Both the position numbers and the translations under genes were made by a program. 11,645 nt of DNA from Desulfobulbaceae bacterium (GTDB taxonomy: Bacteria; Desulfobacterota; Desulfobulbia; Desulfobulbales; Desulfurivibrionaceae), in NCBI GenBank assembly GCA_003517965.1, contig DOZO01000010.1, positions 629 through 12,273 on the forward strand. The letters are read 5' to 3'. Under the pieces are notes generated by a model. That model had not been told where the DNA came from. It saw nothing but the letters and a program-made list of their open reading frames with translations, and made no database searches. This document shows positions 6,488-11,645 of the stretch, in pieces. Numbering within the stretch: position 1 is the stretch's first letter; every line of letters begins with the position of its first letter.

Positions 6488-7847
6488 GGCTGCTCTCCTC
6501 CTGCACAATTTCGCTTTTCCGGGGCACAAACCTCCACACCGGACTCATCACCGAACCGTACACCTCGCGGGCAAAGTTGAGCATGCCGGTAAACCCGGCC
6601 AGCATCTCCTTGCGCTCGTGGTTGTGGTCGCAGAAGGCAACGCCCAGCTTATAGGCGATGGGCCGTTCCTTGACCCCGCCGACAAAGATGTCCACCTCCT
6701 TTTCCTGGAGAAACGAGGAAAGCTCCAGGGGGTTGGAATCATCCACGATGATAGTGCCGGGATCTGTGATCTCGGCCAGCTCCGCGTAATCCTCCGGGGT
6801 GCCGGTCTGGGAGCCGACCATAACTACCTGCATGCCGATGGTGCGGAAGGCCTTGACCAGGGAAAAGGCCTTGAAAGCCCCGCCCACGTAGATAGCCGCA
6901 CGTTTGCCCGCCAAGGCCTGGCGATACCGCATAAGTTCCGGCATCAACAGGGAAAGCTCCTCCTTGACCAGCTCCCTGGTGCGGCGCATCATCTCCTCGT
7001 CCTTGAAAAACGCGGCCACCGCATAGAGCGACTCGGCCATATCTTCCACCCCGAAATAGGAAACCCTGAGCGAGGGGATGCCGTAGTCCTCTTCCATCAT
7101 CCGGGCCAGATCCATGGTGGAACCGGAGCACTGCACCACATTGAGTGCCGCCCCGTGGGCCCGCTGAATATCCCCCACCCGGCCGTCCCCGGTGATGTTG
7201 GCCACCACCTCGACGCCCATCCGGGTAAAGTATTCGCGGATCAGCCAGATCTCCCCGGCCAGATTGAAATCGCCCAAAATGTTTAGGCTGTATTTGGAGA
7301 TGCCGCTGGTGTCGCCCATGCCCACCAATTGGCGCATGGCATTGCAGGCGGCTTTGTATCCCTCCCGCTTGTTGCCCTTGAACCCCTCCGACTGCACGGG
7401 CAGGACAGGGATGCCCTTTTCCTCGCTCACCCGACGGCATACCGCCTGCATGTCGTCGCCGATAATCCCCACGATACAGGTGGAATAGACAAAGGCCGCC
7501 TTGGGCGCATGCCGGTCTATAAGCTCAATCAGAGCGTTGTAGAGTTTTTTCTCGCCGCCGAAAATAACGTCGATCTCCTGCATGTCCGTGGAAAAACTTA
7601 AACGATGCAATTCCGGCCCGGAGGAAAGGGCGCCCCGGATATCCCAGGTGTAAACCGCGCAACCGATAGGCCCATGCACCAGATGCAGGGCATCGGCAAT
7701 GGGATAGAGCACCACCCGAGAACCGCAGAAGACGCAGGCCCGCTGACTTACCGCCCCGGCCAGGCTGTCCTTATTGCAGTCCATGGCAAAGGGGGCCTCC
7801 CCGGTGCGATGTATCGAATCCTGTCGTTCCTGCAACGCTGCTTCCAT
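6480..7847 (-). CDS. nifE: NifE: FeMo-cofactor scaffold subunit (NifEN complex)
   Basis: NifE is the NifD-like half of the NifEN scaffold that receives NifB-co and matures it with molybdenum and homocitrate. The product is 455 residues. The start is the ATG at 7847, with AGGAG about 10 bases upstream. The frame stays open to a TTG at 7904, but that TTG lies inside the sigma-54 promoter and cannot be translated. Visible landmarks are the cluster cysteines Cys38 (RACVFCG), Cys63 (HGPIGCAVYTWD) and Cys124 (YSTCIVGIIGDD), and Cys240 in NVVQCSGST, which matches the position proposed to hold the cofactor precursor. VGGVKERPIAYKLGVAFCDHNHER is replaced by shorter quoting here: the GGVKERPIAYKLG segment near the C-terminus is a strong NifE signature. 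The gene heads the nifE-nifN unit and overlaps nifN by 8 bases. Confidence 0.96.
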   Translation of the reverse strand: MEAALQERQDSIHRTGEAPFAMDCNKDSLAGAVSQRACVFCGSRVVLYPIADALHLVHGPIGCAVYTWDIRGALSSGPELHRLSFSTDMQEIDVIFGGEKKLYNALIELIDRHAPKAAFVYSTCIVGIIGDDMQAVCRRVSEEKGIPVLPVQSEGFKGNKREGYKAACNAMRQLVGMGDTSGISKYSLNILGDFNLAGEIWLIREYFTRMGVEVVANITGDGRVGDIQRAHGAALNVVQCSGSTMDLARMMEEDYGIPSLRVSYFGVEDMAESLYAVAAFFKDEEMMRRTRELVKEELSLLMPELMRYRQALAGKRAAIYVGGAFKAFSLVKAFRTIGMQVVMVGSQTGTPEDYAELAEITDPGTIIVDDSNPLELSSFLQEKEVDIFVGGVKERPIAYKLGVAFCDHNHERKEMLAGFTGMLNFAREVYGSVMSPVWRFVPRKSEIVQEESSHD

Positions 7848-7887
7848 GACGCCCGTGCTCCTGTATAATGATTTGTAAAGGAGTAAG

Positions 7888-7904
7888 AGCAAGGGGTGTG
7901 CCAA
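7888..7904 (-). promoter_or_regulatory. Sigma-54 (-24/-12) promoter of nifEN
   Basis: The minus strand reads TTGGCACACCCCTTGCT, matching the consensus TGGCAC-N5-TTGCW with the required GG-N10-GC spacing (GG at 7902-7901, GC at 7890-7889). Initiation is expected near 7877, giving a leader of about 30 bases to the nifE ATG. Nitrogenase operons in proteobacteria are driven by sigma-54 with NifA, and a NifA-type site lies at the expected distance upstream. Confidence 0.92.
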
Positions 7905-8000
7905 ACAAAAAAAATAATATTTTATTGCATGATTACTTGGAGTTAGGCAGATACATCTTTATTGGCCGAAGCGGAGAGTAGCAGGATATCAAGAGAGTTG

Positions 8001-8016
8001 TGTAAGCTTTGCGACA
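8001..8016. promoter_or_regulatory. NifA-type upstream activator site (TGT-N10-ACA)
   Basis: TGT at 8001-8003 and ACA at 8014-8016 are separated by exactly 10 bases, the NifA binding consensus. The site lies about 100 bases upstream of the -24 element, inside the usual 80-150 base window. The half-sites overlap the end of the T-run of the amidohydrolase terminator by one base. A motif this short can occur by chance, but its position relative to a strong sigma-54 promoter makes it convincing. Confidence 0.75.
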
Positions 8017-8049
8017 AAAAAGAAGGGGCCGGACATTTTTGTCGGCCCC
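8016..8049 (-). terminator. Rho-independent terminator after the amidohydrolase-fold gene
   Basis: On the minus strand a GC-rich stem (8041-8049 pairing with 8025-8034, GGGGCCGAC against GTCCGGCCCC with one bulged base) has a 6-base loop. It is followed by TTCTTTTTT (complement of 8016-8024). It lies about 150 bases beyond the stop at 8200 and insulates the nif promoter from upstream transcription. Confidence 0.88.
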
Positions 8050-8199
8050 TGCGGGGAAGGTTGCACGGCGGACTTTAATCCGCGCACACTAACTGTGCTG
8101 AAGATAACGGGCCAGGAGAGCAAAAATCTCTTCTTGCGGGGGAAACAACAATGCAACAATCATGTTCAGGTCTCGCTCGTCAAATTAACGGATAAACTC

Positions 8200-9399
8200 C
8201 TACCCCCCCATCTTGACAGGATTTTTGCGATATATGCTGCTGGGGGCGCCGTCAACATAGATGCCCTCCAGATAGGAGAGTTTTCTTGGCAGCTGTTGCG
8301 CCGTGCCCCTGGCAATAAGGAATGTTGCTTTTCGCCCCACCGTTAGCCTGCCCAGTTTCTCCATGCCGAAGAATCTGGCTCCGGTTTCCGAGGCGCACCG
8401 GATAGTCTCCTCCAGTGAATAGCCGGCCTTAATGAACAATTTCATCTCCTCAGCCATCGACTCGCCATGGAGTATGCCGACACTGCCAGCCCCGGTTCCA
8501 ACTGCCGTTTTCACGCCCAACTTTCTGGCCAAACGCAGTTGCGTGAGTTGGTCGGCAAGCATCTCTTTCCAAAAGGCCTCAGCACCTGGAACCGGCTTTC
8601 CCGGCGCCACATAGCGCGTGGAGAAACGGCAAGCCACCTCCCCGCCTCCGCTTGCGCCATCCAAACTATTCTTGGCCCGTACTACGCTGGGAATCCACAG
8701 CACGTCCCTCTCCGCCATTTTTCGGAGATTGTCCTTGCCCATGCCGTATCCCTGTTCGATGGCATCACACCCAGCCTCAAGCGCTTCTTCTACCTGTTGC
8801 GGGCCATTGGCCACCACCACCGCCTTTTTTCCACCTCTGTTCTGCAAAAGACGGCACAGGTCTTCATGGCTGAGCCAAGGATTTGAGACTTGTCCATCGT
8901 CGATGTTGGCAGAGTAGACAATCTTGAGAAAATCACCACCTGCCGAAATGCCGGTTGCACTGTGCCTGCTCCGGCAGAGATGGCCGGGCGAACGAATCTC
9001 AATGATGCCCCCCTGCGCCATCCCCTCCTGATAATGTTTCACCAGATCGGCTATGTCATCACTGTCGGCCACTCCCTGCACTCCGTAGGCATGGCAGTAA
9101 CGGAGATGTCGCTCCAACATGGCCGCCTTTTCCGCAAAACCGGTCTCCTCAGCGAATAACCGCACCCCCCTGTCCACCGAGGGCGATCGCGACAGGGAAA
9201 CGCTACAGTCAACCAGCCCCGGCAAAATGACACAGTGCGAAAAGTCATCGATTGCATCCCCGTCATGGCGAGGAAGGTCTGCTACGGAGCCAATGGCGAT
9301 AATAATTGTGTCCGCAATTTCCAGAAAGACATTTTTTCGCGCCTCGGCACCGCTGCCGTCGATAAAGCTTCCCGCCACTATATATTGTGTTCCGCCCAT
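8200..9399 (-). CDS. Amidohydrolase-superfamily protein lacking the metal-binding histidines (probable pseudoenzyme)
   Basis: This 399-residue cytoplasmic protein has the layout of imidazolonepropionase/prolidase-type amidohydrolases. An N-terminal beta domain is followed by LPGLVDC (59-65), a TIM barrel, and a C-terminal ASETGARFFGMEKLGRLTVGRKATFLIA (336-363), the usual closing beta domain. I choose the ATG at 9399 (GAGGA about 11 bases upstream); a TTG-initiated 13-codon extension lacks similarity. The metal ligands are gone. HxH after LPGLVDC is Ser66-Val-Ser68. The usual HAHG is VANG (196-199), IEHG is IEQG (214-217), and GTDAG is GTGAG (301-305). Only Lys159, at the position of the carboxylated lysine, remains. 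The reading frame is intact, so the protein is probably made but unlikely to be a standard metal-dependent hydrolase. It follows a DUF2058 gene by 68 bases and ends before a strong terminator. Its function is unknown. Confidence 0.8.
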   Translation of the reverse strand: MGGTQYIVAGSFIDGSGAEARKNVFLEIADTIIIAIGSVADLPRHDGDAIDDFSHCVILPGLVDCSVSLSRSPSVDRGVRLFAEETGFAEKAAMLERHLRYCHAYGVQGVADSDDIADLVKHYQEGMAQGGIIEIRSPGHLCRSRHSATGISAGGDFLKIVYSANIDDGQVSNPWLSHEDLCRLLQNRGGKKAVVVANGPQQVEEALEAGCDAIEQGYGMGKDNLRKMAERDVLWIPSVVRAKNSLDGASGGGEVACRFSTRYVAPGKPVPGAEAFWKEMLADQLTQLRLARKLGVKTAVGTGAGSVGILHGESMAEEMKLFIKAGYSLEETIRCASETGARFFGMEKLGRLTVGRKATFLIARGTAQQLPRKLSYLEGIYVDGAPSSIYRKNPVKMGG

Positions 9400-9467
9400 G
9401 GCGTTTGTTTCCTCAGATATGCGGAGGAGCCATTGCAATGCTACCCTCTCCAGAGTGGTGCTACCCC

Positions 9468-9938
9468 TTATGGCTTTTCATGAAAGACCACCACTGCCTC
9501 CTGGTCCCGACTGGCTATCTGGCGGGCTACCTTGGCCGGAACCACCTCATAGCTGGCGCCGAGTTTGACGATGGCCAGCTGACCGCGGCTGAGCTGATCG
9601 GTCATCTCCTCGGAGACAAAGATCCTCTTGATCTTGTTCTGCTCGACAAAGTTGTAGGGCTCACCCCGCCCATCCTTGGGTAAGCGATTGGCCTCGATGA
9701 GCTGTTTCACCTGGGCCTTCTGCTCCCGCAGCCGGGTCTCCTCGGCACGCTGGAGGTTGAGTTCCCGGTTGCGCAAATCCTTGGCCGCCTGCTCCTCCCG
9801 TGCTTTGTTGACAGGGACTGCGGGACTATTGCCGTTGTTCTGCTTACGGCTGATCCGTTTTTCGTGTTCGGCCTTTTTAGCCTGTTTTTTACTGGCCAGT
9901 CCGGCTTTGAGAAGCTGATCCTGTAATGGGTTCCCCAT
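9468..9938 (-). CDS. DUF2058 family protein (YaiL-like)
   Basis: The 156-residue product resembles the DUF2058/YaiL family, described as a nucleoprotein or nuclear-transport-like family of unknown function. The start ATG at 9938 has AAGGA about 6 bases upstream and gives the family N-terminus MGNPLQDQLLKAGLASKKQAKK; the frame is open 15 codons further upstream without similarity. Residues 20-90 are highly charged, rich in Lys, Arg, Glu and Gln, and likely form a long helix or coiled coil. The conserved second half contains QVKQLIEANRLP, PYNFVEQNKIKRIFV and a compact C-terminal domain ending VVVFHEKP. It lies between lpxK (82 bases upstream) and the amidohydrolase-fold gene on the same strand. 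Nothing in the sequence indicates a reaction; RNA or nucleic-acid interaction is plausible from the charge but unproven. Confidence 0.85.
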   Translation of the reverse strand: MGNPLQDQLLKAGLASKKQAKKAEHEKRISRKQNNGNSPAVPVNKAREEQAAKDLRNRELNLQRAEETRLREQKAQVKQLIEANRLPKDGRGEPYNFVEQNKIKRIFVSEEMTDQLSRGQLAIVKLGASYEVVPAKVARQIASRDQEAVVVFHEKP

Positions 9939-10020
9939 ATTTTTTCCTTGCGAGAATATGTAATGGCCAGTGACAGCGTCCAAACTTTGCCTTACCCGGC
10001 CAGTATTTGCTTAAGCAAAA

Positions 10021-11082
10021 TTATTGAGACCGATCCACAAATTGCCCAGCCATGAACAGATCAAAACTCTGCTCCATGTGAAGTTCAATGGTCAGAGCCA
10101 GAATGGGGAACTCCCCGAAGAAGGGCCGAAGTTTGACAAAATCCTTTTCCGTGGTGACAAGCGCCTGAGCTCCGTGTGCCAAGGCTGCCGAAACAAGAGC
10201 CGAAACATCCTGCCCCGTATAGCCATGATGATCCTTAAATTCCTTGAACCCGGCAAGAGAAAACCCCTCCTGTCGCAAGGTCTGACGGAAGGAGTCAGGG
10301 TTGGCAATCCCGGCAAAAGCAAACACTGGTAGCCTCCGGGCCTCAACAAGAGTACAGGCCTTTCCCTGCCTGCTGTGCCAGATCCCGGCAGGCAGATACT
10401 CTCCGGAAAACACAGGGATTTCCGGCAAGATCCCCTGTAGCCACCGTTTAGAATTCTCCACGCTTACTCGATTATCGCTGTCAACCCCGGTAATAACAAA
10501 GCCATGGGCTCGCCCCAGGGCGGAGAGCGGCTCCCGCAATTCACCGCCCGGAAACACCCTGCCATTGCCAAGAAGCGTCCTGGCACTGAAAAGAACAAGA
10601 TCGAGGTCACGCCTTACGGCAAGATGCTGAAAGCCATCATCCATAACGATGAGCTTCACGCCAAACTCCCGGATGGCCTGTCTGGCGACCAGCGCTCTTT
10701 CAGGGCCAGTCAGAACCGGAACCCCGGGCAGCGCCTCGGCCAGCATGAAGGGCTCATCCCCGGCCATCTCCGGCGAAAGCAGGATGCTGACGCCGTCGGA
10801 AACAATATTTACCTTGCCGGCAGCCTTTCCTCCATAGCCACGGCTGACGATGGCTGGCCGCAGCCCTTGATCCAGAAGCAGGCGAGTTACATAGCGGACC
10901 ATGGGCGTTTTGCCGGTGCCTCCCAGGGTGAGATTGCCGATGCTGATGACCGGCACCGGCAACCTTTGAGATTTTAACAGGATGTTTTTTCGGTACAAAA
11001 AGGCACGCAGCACCATGACCAGACTGTATAGTGGCGAAAAAAGGCGCCCGATCAGAAAGAGGGCAGAAAGCTGCGGCTTCAT
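10021..11082 (-). CDS. lpxK: Tetraacyldisaccharide 4'-kinase LpxK (lipid A biosynthesis)
   Basis: LpxK phosphorylates the 4' position of tetraacyldisaccharide 1-phosphate to make lipid IVA, at the cytoplasmic face of the inner membrane. The product is 353 residues, typical for the family. Residues of about 10-30 are a hydrophobic membrane-anchoring helix. The Walker A loop is GNLTLGGTGKT (49-59), followed by SRGYGG (80-85) and the family motif DDGFQH (148-153) within VMDDGFQHLAVRRDLD. FPGGELREPLSAL and VTTEKDFVKL are further LpxK signatures. The ATG overlaps the waaA stop by 4 bases (ATGA) and has GGAGGGGAG in front, so the two are translationally coupled. The adjacent Kdo transferase acts directly after LpxK in the pathway. 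Confidence 0.97.
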   Translation of the reverse strand: MKPQLSALFLIGRLFSPLYSLVMVLRAFLYRKNILLKSQRLPVPVISIGNLTLGGTGKTPMVRYVTRLLLDQGLRPAIVSRGYGGKAAGKVNIVSDGVSILLSPEMAGDEPFMLAEALPGVPVLTGPERALVARQAIREFGVKLIVMDDGFQHLAVRRDLDLVLFSARTLLGNGRVFPGGELREPLSALGRAHGFVITGVDSDNRVSVENSKRWLQGILPEIPVFSGEYLPAGIWHSRQGKACTLVEARRLPVFAFAGIANPDSFRQTLRQEGFSLAGFKEFKDHHGYTGQDVSALVSAALAHGAQALVTTEKDFVKLRPFFGEFPILALTIELHMEQSFDLFMAGQFVDRSQ

Positions 11083-11645
11083 TCTCTCCCCTCCCGCGCC
11101 AGCACCTTGCGAATCAGCGCGATATGTGCCTCGGTAACGCCCCGCCGGGAGTCAATCAGCCCCTTAGCCTGCCGCCCTACCCGCTCCCGCTCGGCCGGAT
11201 CGGTCAAGAGGAGGGAAATCCCGGCGCAAAGATCATCTGCATCATGAACCTGCCTTGCCCCGTCCAGCGCCAGAAGATCACGACTGATCTCGGCAAAATC
11301 CTCCATGTACGGCCCAAAAAATACCGGCTTGCCATACACCGCCGGTTCCAGTGGGTTATGGCCCCGCTGAGGCACCAGACTGCCGCCAATAAAAGCCACA
11401 TCACAAAGAGCGTATACCGAAGCCAATTCCCCCAAGGTATCAAGGATCAACACCGAACCCTCCCCCGCGCCGCCTTGCGAACGACGAAAGGCCGATAGGC
11501 CATGCTGAGCCGCCATCGCCGCAAGTTTGGCCCCCCGTTCCACATCCCGCGGAGCCACAATCAAAAAAAGATTGGCAAAGGTTCGGACAAGCTTTGCAAA
11601 GACGGTAAAGATGATCTCTTCTTCTCCCCGGTGGGTGCTGCCCGC
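11079..11645 (-). CDS. waaA: 3-deoxy-D-manno-octulosonic acid transferase WaaA/KdtA, C-terminal part (cut by window edge)
   Basis: WaaA transfers Kdo from CMP-Kdo to lipid IVA at the inner membrane. 188 residues of the C-terminal glycosyltransferase domain are visible, and the frame is open to the window edge, so the N-terminal half lies outside. The first visible residues AGSTHRGEEEIIFTVF are the conserved start of the donor-binding half, followed by LFLIVAPRDVERG. YALCDVAFIGGSLVPQRGHN and PLEPAVYGKPVFFGPYMEDF form the diagnostic nucleotide-sugar-binding region. The family usually has GGHNPLEP, whereas here it is RGHNPLEP, a small change. It overlaps lpxK by 4 bases and is clearly in one operon with it. 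Confidence 0.95.
   Translation of the reverse strand, partial: AGSTHRGEEEIIFTVFAKLVRTFANLFLIVAPRDVERGAKLAAMAAQHGLSAFRRSQGGAGEGSVLILDTLGELASVYALCDVAFIGGSLVPQRGHNPLEPAVYGKPVFFGPYMEDFAEISRDLLALDGARQVHDADDLCAGISLLLTDPAERERVGRQAKGLIDSRRGVTEAHIALIRKVLAREGRE

Larger units (their letters stand above)
7848..8199. other. 352-base intergenic region between the housekeeping block and nifE
   Basis: No gene is supported here. Reading toward nifE, it holds about 150 bases past the amidohydrolase stop with small hairpins (for example 8084-8098, GCACA/TGTGC type). Then come the amidohydrolase terminator (8016-8049), the NifA-type site (8001-8016), and about 95 bases of spacer that becomes very A/T-rich at 7905-7930. 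The sigma-54 promoter (7888-7904) and a leader of roughly 30 bases follow. This is the boundary between two functional blocks. Confidence 0.8.

Noticed and set aside
6480..7904. A longer nifE starting at a TTG at 7904.
   Set aside because: The TTG and following codons form the sigma-54 promoter itself and lie upstream of the expected transcription start. The ATG at 7847 has a ribosome-binding site.
7986..8000. An IHF-like site between the NifA site and the nifE promoter.
   Set aside because: TATCAA is followed by TTG after 5 instead of 4 bases, and it lies on the far side of the NifA site. The DNA between the sites is A/T-rich but has no clear IHF match.
10006..10019. A 14-bp perfect palindrome (TTTGCTTAAGCAAA) just past the lpxK stop.
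   Set aside because: It has no loop for an RNA hairpin and no following T-run. It could be a protein-binding site, but nothing else supports that.

Overview
The window suggests a Gram-negative, nitrogen-fixing bacterium. It has lipopolysaccharide genes (waaA, lpxK), an outer-membrane porin with a signal peptide, and nitrogenase-cofactor genes under a sigma-54/NifA-type promoter. The mix of NifB with a fused NifX-like domain, a TorF-type porin and a DUF2058 protein fits a sulfate-reducing or related deltaproteobacterium (Desulfobacterota, perhaps Desulfobulbales). That placement is inferred from general resemblance, not from a search. Every gene I support is on the minus strand, so transcription runs from high to low coordinates.

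Right part (11645 to about 8050): an ordinary housekeeping block. It holds the 3' end of waaA (Kdo transferase), lpxK overlapping it by 4 bases, a DUF2058 protein, and an amidohydrolase-fold protein that has lost nearly all of its metal ligands. A strong rho-independent terminator (8016-8049) closes the block.

Left part (about 8016 to 1): a nitrogen block. A near-consensus sigma-54 promoter (7888-7904) and a NifA-type site TGT-N10-ACA (8001-8016) drive nifE-nifN, which overlap by 8 bases and encode the FeMo-cofactor scaffold. After a 134-bp palindromic element comes nifB, the radical-SAM enzyme that makes the NifB-co precursor. A TorF-family porin follows and ends at a strong terminator. Then come a long dyad leader, nifV (homocitrate synthase), a P-II regulator gene and the start of an Amt ammonium transporter gene. 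Together these supply the Fe-S core (NifB), the scaffold (NifEN), the organic acid of FeMo-co (NifV), and ammonium sensing and uptake (P-II/Amt). nifHDK are not in the window, and nifE heads its own operon here.

The least explained items are the ligand-less amidohydrolase, the 26-bp-arm palindromic element between nifN and nifB, and the dyad in front of nifV, whose arm differences favour pairing in the nifV-sense RNA. I see no tRNA, rRNA, CRISPR array, transposase or phage gene.
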